Source: Pseudomonas sediminis (lineage in GTDB: Bacteria; Pseudomonadota; Gammaproteobacteria; Pseudomonadales; Pseudomonadaceae). From it: 64,000 nt of DNA. Numbering within the stretch: position 1 is the first letter of the stretch; every line of letters begins with the position of its first letter. The translations under genes and the position numbers were made by a program. Of this stretch, positions 26,193-35,668 are shown in pieces. Location of the stretch: the NCBI RefSeq assembly GCF_039555755.1, contig NZ_CP154631.1, positions 2,976,001-3,040,000 of the forward strand, given 5' to 3'. The notes under the pieces are model-generated. The model made no database searches. It worked only from the letters and a program-made list of their open reading frames with translations, and was not told the origin of the DNA.

Positions 26193-27632
26193 ATGGCGCT
26201 GCGCAACGCTATTCAACTGATCACCTATCCCGACCGCCTGGGGCGCAACCTGGGGGAACTCTACCAATTTCTGGATCGGCATCTGGGCGATGCGCTGGGC
26301 GGCGTACATATCCTGCCGCTGTATCCGTCCAATGCCGATGGTGGGTTCTCGCCGCTCACGCACATGGAGGTGGACCCGCGCTATGGCGACTGGGCGGATG
26401 TCGAGCGCATCTCTGCCCGCTTCGACCTGTGCGTCGACCTGGTGATCAGCCACATCGCGGACGAGTCGCCGGAATTTCTCGATTTCGTTGCACATGGCCA
26501 GGACTCGCCCTACGCGGATCTCTTCGTTCAGGTAGACAGCTTCGGCGAAATCACTCATGACGACCTGGCCAAGATCCATATTCGCCGGGAGAAGGAGCCG
26601 TTCCGCGAGGTGCGGCTGGCCAACGGCGAGACCTGTCGGGTCTGGTGCACCTTCACCGAACGGCAGATCGACCTCAATTACGACTCGCCGAAAACCTACC
26701 AGTTGATGGAGCAGTACATGGCCTTCCTCGCTGCGCGCGGGGTCAAGCTGTTTCGCCTGGATGCCTTCGGCTACACCACCAAGCGTATCGGCACCACCTG
26801 CTTTCTGGTGGAGCCGAACGTGTATCGCATCCTTGAGTGGTTCCGCGAGACCGGGGCCAAGTACGAGGCCGAGATGCTGCCGGAGGTGCATGACCACATC
26901 AGCTACCAGTACGCCATCTCCCGGCGGCAGATGCGTCCCTACGGCTTCGCTCTGCCGCCGTTGGTCTTGCACGCGTTGCTCAGTGGCAGCAGCCGCTATC
27001 TGAAGAACTGGTTGCGCATGTGCCCGCGTAATCAGATCACCGTGCTCGATACCCATGACGGCATCTGCATCCCGGATGTCGAAGGCATGCTGCCCGAGGC
27101 GCAGATCCAGTACCTGATCGATGAGGTTTCGATGCGCAGTGCCGACCCGATCATGCGTCGCTCGGCGGTGAACGTGCACAGCGTCGGGGCCATCTATCAG
27201 CTCACCTGCACCTTCTACGAAGCATTGATGCGTAACGACGAGGCCTATATCGCCGCGCGTGCCATACAGTTCTTCGTGCCTGGTATCCCGCAGGTTTACT
27301 ACGTTGGTCTGTTGGCAGGCTGCAACGACTTCGACCTGCTCGAACAGACCGGCGAGGCGCGCGACGTCAATCGTCACTACTACAGCCTTGAAGAGGCCGA
27401 GCAGGCCTTGCAGCAACCTCTGGTGCAGCGTCTGCTGGCGCTGATGCGCTTCCGTTGTCAGCATCCGGCTTTCGAGGGGCGTTTCGAGCAAAACTATTCG
27501 GCTGACGACCAACTGCTGCTGGCCTGGCGGCATGGCGAGCATTACTGCCGTTTGCACCTCGACCTCAGCAGTCTGCAGGCGACTATCGAATACACCGACG
27601 CACAGCAGGGTATCTGCCGTATGACCTGTTGA
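26193..27632 (+). CDS. Sucrose phosphorylase-type GH13_18 enzyme
   Basis: 479 residues, (beta/alpha)8 alpha-amylase-superfamily phosphorylase. It starts LRNAIQLITYPDRLG and has GGVHILPLYPS, the nucleophile Asp190 in FRLDAFGY, the acid/base Glu231 in LPEVHDH, and the transition-state Asp289 in LDTHDG, spaced almost exactly as in Bifidobacterium sucrose phosphorylase. It would convert sucrose and phosphate to alpha-glucose-1-phosphate and fructose. Related enzymes use glucosylglycerate or sucrose-6-phosphate, so the substrate is not certain. No sugar transporter or fructokinase gene is nearby. Confidence 0.85.
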   Translation: MALRNAIQLITYPDRLGRNLGELYQFLDRHLGDALGGVHILPLYPSNADGGFSPLTHMEVDPRYGDWADVERISARFDLCVDLVISHIADESPEFLDFVAHGQDSPYADLFVQVDSFGEITHDDLAKIHIRREKEPFREVRLANGETCRVWCTFTERQIDLNYDSPKTYQLMEQYMAFLAARGVKLFRLDAFGYTTKRIGTTCFLVEPNVYRILEWFRETGAKYEAEMLPEVHDHISYQYAISRRQMRPYGFALPPLVLHALLSGSSRYLKNWLRMCPRNQITVLDTHDGICIPDVEGMLPEAQIQYLIDEVSMRSADPIMRRSAVNVHSVGAIYQLTCTFYEALMRNDEAYIAARAIQFFVPGIPQVYYVGLLAGCNDFDLLEQTGEARDVNRHYYSLEEAEQALQQPLVQRLLALMRFRCQHPAFEGRFEQNYSADDQLLLAWRHGEHYCRLHLDLSSLQATIEYTDAQQGICRMTC

Positions 27633-27696
27633 AGGTCGGCGTGGGCCATGCATTCGCGTTAGACTTGCGCTCTTTCGACCAGCCAAGAAGCCCGCC

Positions 27697-28236
27697 ATGG
27701 CCCTGCCATCGACCACCTACAAGATCGAACTGAACCTCACCGATATGGATCGCAGCGTTTATGAAAACCTGCGTTTCACCGTCGCTCGCCACCCGTCCGA
27801 GACCGAAGAGCGCCTGGCCGCGCGGCTGATCGCCTATGCGCTGTTCTACCACGAGCAACTGGCGTTCGGTCGCGGCCTGTCGGACGTCGACGAACCTGCG
27901 TTGTGGGAGAAGAGCCTGGACGACCGCGTGCTGCATTGGATCGAAGTCGGCCAGCCGGACAGCGAGCGCATCACCTGGTGCTCGCGGCGCACCGAGAAGT
28001 TCAGCCTGGTGGCCTACGGCAACCTGCGTGTGTGGCAGGGCAAATGCCTCGACCCGGTGCGCAGCCTGAAGAACATCAACGTGGTCGCTCTCGGCCAGGA
28101 GGCGCTGGCCGACCTGGCGCTGGACATGCCGCGTTCGCTGAACTGGAGCGTGATGATCAGCGATGGTGAGTTGTTCGTCACCGACGAGCGCGGTCAGCAC
28201 GAGATTCCCATTGAGTGGCTCGCTGGCGAGCGTTGA
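27697..28236 (+). CDS. YaeQ family protein
   Basis: 179 residues, a conserved proteobacterial family with a PD-(D/E)xK-like fold but no established function. Typical segments are STTYKIELNLTDMDR at the N-terminus, ETEERLAARLIAYALF, and WIEVGQPDSERITWCSR. Lies between sucrose phosphorylase (64 bp gap) and recJ. Complete and unremarkable. Confidence 0.9.
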   Translation: MALPSTTYKIELNLTDMDRSVYENLRFTVARHPSETEERLAARLIAYALFYHEQLAFGRGLSDVDEPALWEKSLDDRVLHWIEVGQPDSERITWCSRRTEKFSLVAYGNLRVWQGKCLDPVRSLKNINVVALGQEALADLALDMPRSLNWSVMISDGELFVTDERGQHEIPIEWLAGER

Positions 28237-28255
28237 ATCCACGAAATCTGATGCT

Positions 28256-28308
28256 GTAGGGCGGGTGTAACCCGCCAGATCACCTGTGGCGGGTTGCACC
28301 CGCCCTAC
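28256..28308. repeat. 53-bp palindrome, family B copy 1
   Basis: GTAGGGCGGGT ... ACCCGCCCTAC arms, each arm also containing its own GGCGGGT/ACCCGCC pairing. It sits between yaeQ and recJ. Copies 2 and 3 are at 51759-51811 and 61091-61143. Confidence 0.85.
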
Positions 28309-28323
28309 AAGAAAAGACCCAAG

Positions 28324-30033
28324 ATGCGTATCGAAGCCCGTCCCTTACCCGCACAACTGCCTGACCTGGGCAATCTGCCGCCTTTGCTGACCCGTCTCTA
28401 CGCCGCCCGCGGTGTGCAGTCTGCCGAGGAGCTGGACAAGGGGCTGGCGCGGCTGATCCCGTACCGGCAGCTCAAGGGCATCGACGCCGCGGTCGAACTG
28501 CTGGTGCAGGCGCTTGAGCAGCGTCAGCGCATTCTTATCGTCGGTGACTTCGATGCCGATGGTGCCACTGCCAGCTCGGTCGGTGTACTCGGCCTGCGCC
28601 TGCTCGGCGCGGCGCATGTGGATTACCTGGTGCCGAATCGTTTCGAGTATGGCTACGGCCTGACCCCGGAGATCGTCGCCGTGGCGCTTGAGCGCCAGCC
28701 CGACTTGTTGCTCACCGTCGACAACGGCATCTCCAGCGTCGACGGTGTGGCGGCCGCCAAGGCCGCAGGGCTCAAGGTGCTGGTCACCGACCACCACCTG
28801 CCTGGGCCGGAGCTGCCGGCGGCCGATGCCATCGTCAACCCCAATCAGCCGGGTTGCGAGTTTCCGAGCAAGGCCATGGCTGGTGTCGGCGTGATGTTCT
28901 ATGTGCTGTTGGCGCTGCGCGCGCGGCTGCGCGAGATCGGCTGGTTTGCCAGCCGGCAGGAGCCGAATCTGGGCGAGCTGCTCGACTTGGTGGCGCTGGG
29001 CAGTGTCGCCGACGTGGTACCGCTGGATGCCAACAACCGCATCCTGGTGCACCAGGGCCTGGCGCGCATTCGTGCCGGCCGGGCAAGGCCGGGCCTGCGG
29101 GCGATTCTCGAAGTAGCCGGGCGCGATCATCGGCGTATCACCTCCACTGATCTCGGTTTCATCCTTGGCCCTCGGCTGAATGCGGCCGGGCGCCTGGATG
29201 ACATGAGCCTCGGTATCGAATGCCTGCTCTGCGACGATGAGGCGCTGGCCCGCGATATGGCGGTGCAGCTCGACCAGCTCAACCAGGATCGCAAGGCCAT
29301 CGAGCAGGGCATGCAGCGCGAGGCGCTGGCCCAGCTCAAGGACCTGTCACTGGACGACATGCCATTCGGCTTGTGCCTGTTCGAGCCGGACTGGCACCAG
29401 GGCGTGATCGGCATCCTCGCTTCGCGCCTGAAAGAGCGCTATCACCGTCCGGCCATCGCCTTCGCCGATGCTGGCGAGGGCATGCTCAAGGGCTCGGCAC
29501 GTTCGGTGCCGGGGCTGCATATCCGCGATGCGCTGGACGCCGTGGCGGCGCGTCATCCGGGGCTGATCAGCAAGTTCGGCGGGCATGCCATGGCTGCCGG
29601 GATGTCGCTGCCGCAGGAGAATTTCGGCGCGTTCGCCGTCGCCTTCGACGCCGAGGTACGGCGCCAGTTGTGCGAGGACGACCTGACTGGCCGCCTGCTC
29701 TCCGACGGCCAGCTAGATGCCACCGAATTCCATCTGGAGCTGGCCCGCGCTCTGCGCAACGCCGGGCCCTGGGGGCAGCACTTTCCCGAACCGCTGTTCC
29801 ATGGCGTGTTTCAGATCGTCAATCAGCGCATCGTCGGTGAGCGTCACCTGAAGCTGGTACTCAAGACCGAGTGCGGCAGCGTGCAGCTCGACGGCATCGC
29901 CTTCAACATCGATCGCGAGGTCTGGCCCAATCCGACGCTGCGCTGGGCCGAAGTGGCGTACAAACTCGACCTCAACGAGTTTCGTGGCAATGAAACCGTG
30001 CAACTGATGGTGGCGCATATCGCCCCGCGCTGA
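28324..30033 (+). CDS. recJ: Single-stranded-DNA-specific exonuclease RecJ
   Basis: 5'-3' ssDNA exonuclease in RecF-pathway recombination and mismatch repair; 569 residues. DHH-family motifs are visible: GDFDADGATASSVG, then DNGISS, TDHHLPG (the DHH motif) and NPNQPGC, followed by the DHHA1 region with KFGGHAMAAGMSLP and a C-terminal OB domain (residues ~460-565). The ATG at 28324 (MRIEARPLPAQL) is preceded by AAGAAAAGACC. The frame is open upstream to 28294 but that covers repeat DNA. Confidence 0.96.
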   Translation: MRIEARPLPAQLPDLGNLPPLLTRLYAARGVQSAEELDKGLARLIPYRQLKGIDAAVELLVQALEQRQRILIVGDFDADGATASSVGVLGLRLLGAAHVDYLVPNRFEYGYGLTPEIVAVALERQPDLLLTVDNGISSVDGVAAAKAAGLKVLVTDHHLPGPELPAADAIVNPNQPGCEFPSKAMAGVGVMFYVLLALRARLREIGWFASRQEPNLGELLDLVALGSVADVVPLDANNRILVHQGLARIRAGRARPGLRAILEVAGRDHRRITSTDLGFILGPRLNAAGRLDDMSLGIECLLCDDEALARDMAVQLDQLNQDRKAIEQGMQREALAQLKDLSLDDMPFGLCLFEPDWHQGVIGILASRLKERYHRPAIAFADAGEGMLKGSARSVPGLHIRDALDAVAARHPGLISKFGGHAMAAGMSLPQENFGAFAVAFDAEVRRQLCEDDLTGRLLSDGQLDATEFHLELARALRNAGPWGQHFPEPLFHGVFQIVNQRIVGERHLKLVLKTECGSVQLDGIAFNIDREVWPNPTLRWAEVAYKLDLNEFRGNETVQLMVAHIAPR

Positions 30034-30199
30034 GCGCGGCGGTTATGAAATTCGGCGTTACCAATATGCCCGGCTGGTTGGGGCGAACTCTGCTAGAAAT
30101 TCACGTCCGTTCAACCGCTGTCGGTTGAAGAACATACGGGATTTCCCGGCGCTTTCCGGGGTCGGATGTTCCGGTGTCTACTTTTCAGGAGAGTTCGTG

Positions 30200-30925
30200 A
30201 TGAACACCAGCAATCTGCTCGACCAACTGCTCAAGGCCGGCCAGCAGGCCATGCAAAAACCTGCGGCGAAGAGCCCTCAGGGGCAGCAGGCAGGCGGTCT
30301 AGGCGGTCTGCTCTCTGGCGGAGGCCTGGGCAGTCTGCTCTCGGGCGCCGGTGGCGGCGCGTTGGCGGCCGGTGCGGTCGGCCTGCTGTTGGGCAGCAAG
30401 AAGGCGCGCAAGATGGGCGGTAAGGCGCTGACCTATGGTGGCCTGGCTGCGCTCGGCGTGATGGCGTACAAGGCCTACGGCAACTGGCAGGCGCAGCAGG
30501 CTCAGCAGGGTGGGGCGCAGCCGGTCGAGCCGCAAACCCTGGATCGTTTGCCGGCGCCGCAAGTCGAGCAGCACAGCCGCGCCATTCTCAAGGCGCTGGT
30601 GGCGGCGGCCAAGGCTGATGGTCATGTCGACGAGCGTGAGCGTCAGTTGATCGAAGAGGAGTTGGGCAAGCTCGCGCAGGACGGCGAACTGCAGACCTGG
30701 CTGCACACCGAACTGAACAAGCCGCTGGACCCTGCCGATGTGGCGCGCGCCGCAGCGACCCCGGAAATGGCCGCCGAAATGTACCTGGCCAGCGTGCTGA
30801 TGGTCGACGAAGAGCACTTCATGGAGCGCGCTTACCTTGAAGAGCTGGCGCGTCAACTACAGCTGGCACCTGCACTGAAGAGCGAGCTGGAAGCTCAGGT
30901 GCGTATCGAGGCGCAGCGCGTCTGA
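30200..30925 (+). CDS. TerB-like DUF533 protein with glycine-rich N-terminus
   Basis: 241 residues. Residues ~1-45 are polar and Gln-rich, ~35-95 form a Gly-rich amphipathic stretch (GGLLSGGGLGSLLSG, then AAGAVGLLLGSKKARKM) suggesting membrane association, and ~135-235 form a TerB-like helical domain (ILKALVAAAKADGHVDERE with acidic metal-type positions, DGELQTW, ASVLMVDEEH). The ATG at 30200 follows CAGGAGAGTTCGTG; the open frame from 30125 is judged non-coding. TerB-like domains appear in stress and defence contexts; the function here is unknown. Confidence 0.85.
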   Translation: MNTSNLLDQLLKAGQQAMQKPAAKSPQGQQAGGLGGLLSGGGLGSLLSGAGGGALAAGAVGLLLGSKKARKMGGKALTYGGLAALGVMAYKAYGNWQAQQAQQGGAQPVEPQTLDRLPAPQVEQHSRAILKALVAAAKADGHVDERERQLIEEELGKLAQDGELQTWLHTELNKPLDPADVARAAATPEMAAEMYLASVLMVDEEHFMERAYLEELARQLQLAPALKSELEAQVRIEAQRV

Positions 30926-31016
30926 CGCGCCGCCTCAGACCAAAAGATCATTCATTCTCGCACCCGGCTTGTTTTAGGCTGTTGGCCAATGACAAGAACG
31001 ACACGCGAGGATGCTT

Positions 31017-32669
31017 ATGTCGCAAGCGCCACTGGATGCCTATGACTATCTGATCGTCGGCGCCGGCCCGGCCGGCTGCCTGCTGGCCAATCGGCTTTCC
31101 GCCGACCCTGGCGTCAGCGTGTTGCTGATCGAGGCGGGTGGGCGCGACAACTATCCCTGGATTCATATCCCGGTCGGCTACCTCTACTGCATCGGTAATC
31201 CACGCACTGACTGGTGCTACAACACCGAGGCCGATCCCGGCCTGCATGGCCGCTCGCTGAAATACCCGCGTGGTCGTGTGCTCGGCGGCAGCTCCTCGAT
31301 CAACGGCATGATCTACATGCGCGGCCAGGCTGCCGACTACGATGGCTGGGCCGCCGCGGGCAATCCGGGTTGGGCCTGGCGTGATGTGTTGCCGTTGTTC
31401 AAACGCTCGGAGAATCATTTTTCCGGCACCGGCGAACTGCACGGTGGCGACGGCGAGTGGCGGGTCGAGCGTCAGCGCCTGTCCTGGGAAATTCTCGAAG
31501 CCTTCCGTGGCGCCGCGGCGCAAAGTGGCATTGCCAGCGTCGAAGATTTCAACGCTGGAGACAACGAAGGCTGCAGTTACTTTCAGGTCAACCAGAAACG
31601 TGGCGTGCGCTGGAATGCCTCCAAGGCGTTTCTGCGAGATATCCGCCAGCGCCCTAATCTGCAGGTACTGACTGGCGCCGAGGCCGAGCGTCTGGAACTG
31701 GAGGACGGGCGCGCCAGTGCGCTGCACCTGCGTTGTCAGGGCCGTGCGCTGCGCGTTACGGCGCGCCGCGAGATCATCCTGTGTGCCGGTGCCATTGGCT
31801 CGCCGGCCTTGCTGCAGCGCTCCGGTATCGGCCCACGGCCGCTGCTGGAAAAGCTGGGCATCGGCGTCAGGCACGAGCTGCCAGGTGTTGGCAGCAACCT
31901 GCAGGATCACCTGCAGTTGCGCTTGATCTATCAGGTAGAGGGCGTGAAGACGCTCAATCGTATCGCGGCCACGCCCTGGGGCAAGCTGGGCATGGGCCTG
32001 GAATACCTGCTCAAGCGCAGCGGGCCGCTGTCGATGGCGCCCAGCCAGCTTGGCGCCTTCGCCAAGTCCGACCCCGGGCAGGCGCGCGCCAACCTGCAGT
32101 ATCACGTTCAACCCTTGTCACTGGAGCGCTTTGGCGAGCCCTTGCACGACTTCCCGGCGTTCACCGCCTCGGTGTGCAACCTGCGCCCGCACAGCCGTGG
32201 TAGCGTCGAAATCGCCTCGGTCGATGCCAGCGTCGCCCCGCTGATTCGCCCCAACTACCTCAGTGACGAGCGGGATTTGCGTGTGGCCGCCGACGCCATT
32301 CGCCTGACCCGGCGTATCGTCGCTGCACCGGCATTGGCCGGTTACCGACCTCAGGAGTACAAGCCCGGCCCGGACTATCGCAGCGAGGAGGATCTGCAGC
32401 GTGCGGCAGGCGAGATCGGCACCACCATCTTCCACCCGGTGGGTACCTGTGCGATGGGGCAGGGGCGTGAGGCCGTGGTCGATGCCCGCTTGCGCGTGCA
32501 TGGCATCGCCGGTTTGCGCGTGGTCGATGCGTCGATCATGCCGAGCATCACCTCGGGCAACACCTGCTCGCCGGTATTGATGATCGCCGAGAAGGCAGCG
32601 CTGATGATCACTGAGGACGCGCAGCCGCAACGACAGGCGACCCGGGTAACCGAGCCCGCGCTCAGCTGA
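31017..32669 (+). CDS. GMC-family FAD oxidoreductase (choline dehydrogenase-like)
   Basis: 550 residues. The FAD-binding N-terminus YDYLIVGAGPAGCLLANRLS and the GMC signatures YPRGRVLGGSSSINGMIYMRG and AGAIGSPALLQRSGIG (each conserved block of GMC pattern 1 and 2) are present, with the C-terminal catalytic region FHPVGTCAMG and the HGIAGLRVVDASIMP segment. It oxidises an alcohol, but substrate cannot be told. ATG at 31017 was chosen over 31011 because GCGAGG sits 6 bp upstream of it. Confidence 0.93.
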   Translation: MSQAPLDAYDYLIVGAGPAGCLLANRLSADPGVSVLLIEAGGRDNYPWIHIPVGYLYCIGNPRTDWCYNTEADPGLHGRSLKYPRGRVLGGSSSINGMIYMRGQAADYDGWAAAGNPGWAWRDVLPLFKRSENHFSGTGELHGGDGEWRVERQRLSWEILEAFRGAAAQSGIASVEDFNAGDNEGCSYFQVNQKRGVRWNASKAFLRDIRQRPNLQVLTGAEAERLELEDGRASALHLRCQGRALRVTARREIILCAGAIGSPALLQRSGIGPRPLLEKLGIGVRHELPGVGSNLQDHLQLRLIYQVEGVKTLNRIAATPWGKLGMGLEYLLKRSGPLSMAPSQLGAFAKSDPGQARANLQYHVQPLSLERFGEPLHDFPAFTASVCNLRPHSRGSVEIASVDASVAPLIRPNYLSDERDLRVAADAIRLTRRIVAAPALAGYRPQEYKPGPDYRSEEDLQRAAGEIGTTIFHPVGTCAMGQGREAVVDARLRVHGIAGLRVVDASIMPSITSGNTCSPVLMIAEKAALMITEDAQPQRQATRVTEPALS

Positions 32670-34308
32670 GGCTGGTTTCCTGGCTGCTGTGGAATATCGC
32701 GCGGTTACGCCCACCGTGTTTGGCTTTGTACAGCGCCTCGTCAGCCAGTTGCAGGACGACGCTGAGCTCGATGTGGTCCTCAGGCCAGAGTGCTCCGCCG
32801 ACGCTGCAGCCGATGCGCACCTCGCCGACTTCCAGCAGTACCGGCTGGCCGAGTGCGGTGATCACGCGCTCGGCCACCTGGTGGGCGTGATGCTGTGCAT
32901 CCTGTCCCGGCACTTGCAGCACCATGAGAAACTCGTCGCCGCCCAGGCGCGAGACCATGTCGCCGTCACGCAGGCAGCCGCGCAGACGTTGGGCTACCTC
33001 CCGTAGCAGATGATCCCCTGCTGCATGGCCATGGGTGTCATTGACTGGTTTGAAACCATCGAGGTCGAGATAGAGCAGGGCCAGGCAGCCATGCTGCAGG
33101 CGGCTGCGTTGTTGGGCCTGAGGCAGAAATTTCTCCAGCGCCATGCGGTTGGGCAGGCCGGTCAGCGCGTCGTGGTAAGCGAGGCTTTCCATCATGCCCA
33201 GCGCGGTCTGCTGCAGGGTCAGGCTTTCCACCAGATGACGGATGGACTGACTCAGCTGATGAATTTCACGGCTACCCCGCAGCTCTGGGATTTCGGTGAT
33301 TTCACCCGCGCTGAGACGGTCTGCTGCGTTAGCGATGTCGCGCAGTGGCCGGGTGAAGTAGCTGCTGACCAGCCAGCCGATCACCGCGAATACCAGTGCC
33401 AGGCCGCTGCCCCAAAGCAAGATGCTTTGCAGCAGGTTCTGCGCTGGGGCATCGGCGACCTCGAGCGATTGCCGCGCCACCACTGTCCAGCCCAGCCCTG
33501 GGTAGTCCTGATGGCCCTGGCTCAGCGTCAGGCCGGTGAGGTAGTCGTTACCGTCCGGCCACTGCTGCACTTGCCAGCGACTTTGTCCAGGTTTCAGCCC
33601 TTCCAGTGCCGGTAACTCCAGTTTCTGACCGATCATTTCCTGCGGGCCAAGCAGGATGCCGCGATCCTGACCAATGACGAAGAATTCGACCATATGCCGA
33701 TCCTGGCTCGGGCCGAGAATCGACTCGCGTACCTCGTCGGCCCAGGCCCAGGACAGGTGGCTGGCCAAAACGCCGGCCAGGCTGCCGTCGCTGGCGAAGA
33801 TCGGCAGGCTGATGTCGACGAATTTCATCGCCTCGCCGCTTGGGTTGGGCAGCAGCTTGGCCAGCAGTACCGCTTCATGCACGTCACCGATGAACAGTCC
33901 GTTGCGCCCCTCCAGATAGACCGGCCTCTGCGCAATGCTGACGCTCTCCAATATGCCGTTGCTGGAGGCCAGCACCAGGCCGTGCGGGTCGGTGAAGCCG
34001 ATCCAGGCGATGCTGGGGATTTCCTTCTGCAGGCTGTCGAGCAGGCGCTGCACCTCGGCGATGTCATCAGGCTGACGCAACGCCTGCAGATTGCCGAGCA
34101 CCTTCAGCACCGCGGCGCGCGAGGCCATGTCGCGATCCAGGCGATCAACCATTGCGTAGGACACCTCGGCCATGTCACGGCCCACGTCCTCGCGAATCTG
34201 CTGGCTGGTGTACTGGCCGATCAGTGTGCCCAGAAGCCAGCTGAGGGCGCAGACCAGAAGGGCAACGAAGAGGGCGATATGGCTACGCATGCTTTGCGCT
34301 GGGGGCAT
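32662..34308 (-). CDS. Membrane diguanylate cyclase (sensor-HAMP-GGDEF)
   Basis: 548 residues that would make c-di-GMP. TM1 (about 10-30) and TM2 (about 290-312) flank a periplasmic Cache-like sensor domain; a HAMP-like segment follows (TRPLRDIANAADRLSAGE), then a coiled linker and the GGDEF domain. The active-site GGDEF is at about 456-460, with an RDGD product-inhibition I-site five residues before it. A second ATG (residue 7, MRSHIALFV) may be the real start. Its stop overlaps the 3' end of the GMC gene by 8 bp. Signal unknown. Confidence 0.92.
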   Translation of the reverse strand: MPPAQSMRSHIALFVALLVCALSWLLGTLIGQYTSQQIREDVGRDMAEVSYAMVDRLDRDMASRAAVLKVLGNLQALRQPDDIAEVQRLLDSLQKEIPSIAWIGFTDPHGLVLASSNGILESVSIAQRPVYLEGRNGLFIGDVHEAVLLAKLLPNPSGEAMKFVDISLPIFASDGSLAGVLASHLSWAWADEVRESILGPSQDRHMVEFFVIGQDRGILLGPQEMIGQKLELPALEGLKPGQSRWQVQQWPDGNDYLTGLTLSQGHQDYPGLGWTVVARQSLEVADAPAQNLLQSILLWGSGLALVFAVIGWLVSSYFTRPLRDIANAADRLSAGEITEIPELRGSREIHQLSQSIRHLVESLTLQQTALGMMESLAYHDALTGLPNRMALEKFLPQAQQRSRLQHGCLALLYLDLDGFKPVNDTHGHAAGDHLLREVAQRLRGCLRDGDMVSRLGGDEFLMVLQVPGQDAQHHAHQVAERVITALGQPVLLEVGEVRIGCSVGGALWPEDHIELSVVLQLADEALYKAKHGGRNRAIFHSSQETSLS

Positions 34309-34424
34309 GTTTTGATTCCCGGGTAGGCCACTGCAATCGGCTGTGTGACCAGTATAGTGCGCCGTTGATCCATTGAGCTGTGATCACCTGCCGATAGTGG
34401 GCTGCCAGCCTGGGCTGGCTCGGG

Positions 34425-34430
34425 TATAAT
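34425..34430 (+). promoter_or_regulatory. Putative -10 box of prfB
   Basis: A perfect TATAAT 42 bp before the prfB ATG in the gap divergent from the diguanylate cyclase gene. The -35 is unclear. A TATACT on the minus strand near 34355-34360 could serve the divergent gene. Confidence 0.4.
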
Positions 34431-34471
34431 CGCCGGCTTTTCCGTCCGATTTGCCGCGAGCGCCGACTACC

Positions 34472-35567
34472 ATGGAAATCAATCCGATCCTCAACGCCAT
34501 CAAGGACCTGTCCGAGCGAACCCAGTCAATTCGGGGGTATCTTTGACTACGATCACAAGCATGATCGTCTGGTCGAAGTAAACCGCGAACTGGAAGACGC
34601 CAGCGTCTGGAACAAGCCCGAGTACGCGCAAGCGCTGGGCCGTGAGCGCGCCATGCTGGCGCAGATCGTCGAAACCATCGACGACCTCACCGGCAGCCTG
34701 GTCGATTCCAAGGACCTGCTGGAAATGGCTGCCGAAGAAAACGACGAAGGCGCGGTGAGCGATATCGTCGCCGAAGTAGACCGCCTGCGCGAAATCCTCG
34801 AGAAGCTGGAATTCCGCCGCATGTTCAGTGGCGAGATGGACCCAAACAACTGCTATCTGGACATCCAGGCCGGTTCCGGCGGCACCGAGGCGCAGGACTG
34901 GGCCAACATCCTGCTGCGCATGTACCTGCGCTGGGCCGACAAGCGTGGCTTCGACGCCACCATCATCGAGCTGTCCGAGGGCGAGGTCGCCGGCATCAAG
35001 GGCGCCACCGTGCATATCAAGGGCGAGTACGCCTTCGGTTGGCTGCGCACCGAGATCGGCGTGCACCGTCTGGTACGCAAGAGCCCGTTCGACTCCGGCG
35101 CCCGTCGTCACACCTCGTTCTCGGCGGTGTTCGTGTCCCCTGAGATCGACGACAAGGTCGAGATCGACATCAACCCGTCCGACCTGCGTATCGACACCTA
35201 CCGCTCCTCCGGCGCCGGTGGTCAGCACGTCAACACCACCGATTCGGCGGTACGTATTACCCACGTGCCGACCAATACCGTGGTGGCCTGCCAGAACGAA
35301 CGTTCCCAGCACGCCAACAAGGACACCGCCATGAAGATGCTGCGGGCCAAGTTGTACGAGCTGGAGATGCAGAAGCGCAACGCCGCCTCGCAGGCGCTGG
35401 AAGACAGCAAGTCCGATATCGGTTGGGGTCATCAGATCCGCTCCTACGTGCTCGATGACTCGCGCATCAAGGATCTGCGTACCGGCATCGAGCGTAGCGA
35501 CTGCCAGAAGGTTCTGGATGGCGATCTCGACCAGTATCTAGAGGCCAGCCTCAAGCAGGGCCTTTAA
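34472..35567 (+). CDS. prfB: Peptide chain release factor 2 (programmed +1 frameshift)
   Basis: RF2 recognises UGA/UAA stop codons and releases the peptide. Frame 1 encodes 24 residues ([16 protein letters not shown]...) up to an in-frame TGA at 34544-34546. A +1 slip at CTT-TGA-C lets GAC (34545) be read, giving 364 residues in total. Downstream features are the SPF anticodon-like tripeptide ([14 protein letters not shown]) and the catalytic GGQ motif in [16 protein letters not shown]. lysS follows. The frameshift makes RF2 synthesis depend on RF2 scarcity, as known in many bacteria. Confidence 0.97.
34534..34548 (+). promoter_or_regulatory. RF2 frameshift site
   Basis: GGGGG (internal Shine-Dalgarno-like) followed by TAT CTT TGA C. 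The arrangement matches the well-studied E. coli prfB recoding signal; the internal purine run stimulates the shift when the UGA codon is slow to be decoded. Confidence 0.93.
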
Positions 35568-35577
35568 CCGCAACCCT

Positions 35578-35626
35578 GTAGGAGCCAGCGTGCTGGCGAT
35601 GCTCTTCGCGGCCAGCTGGCTCCTAC
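35578..35626. repeat. Palindromic REP-like element between prfB and lysS
   Basis: Inverted repeat GTAGGAGCCAGC ... GCTGGCTCCTAC, with an internal Gly-Cys-rich GCGATGCTCTTCGC loop. It may act as a transcript-stabilising or terminator stem between the two genes. Confidence 0.8.
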
Positions 35627-35668
35627 CAAACCTCATTTGCATATACACGCCAGGCAGATAAAACGACC

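Noticed and set aside
30034..30199. Possible small RNA gene between recJ and the TerB gene
   Set aside because: It has a short CAACCGCTGTCGGTTG hairpin but no promoter or terminator I can support.
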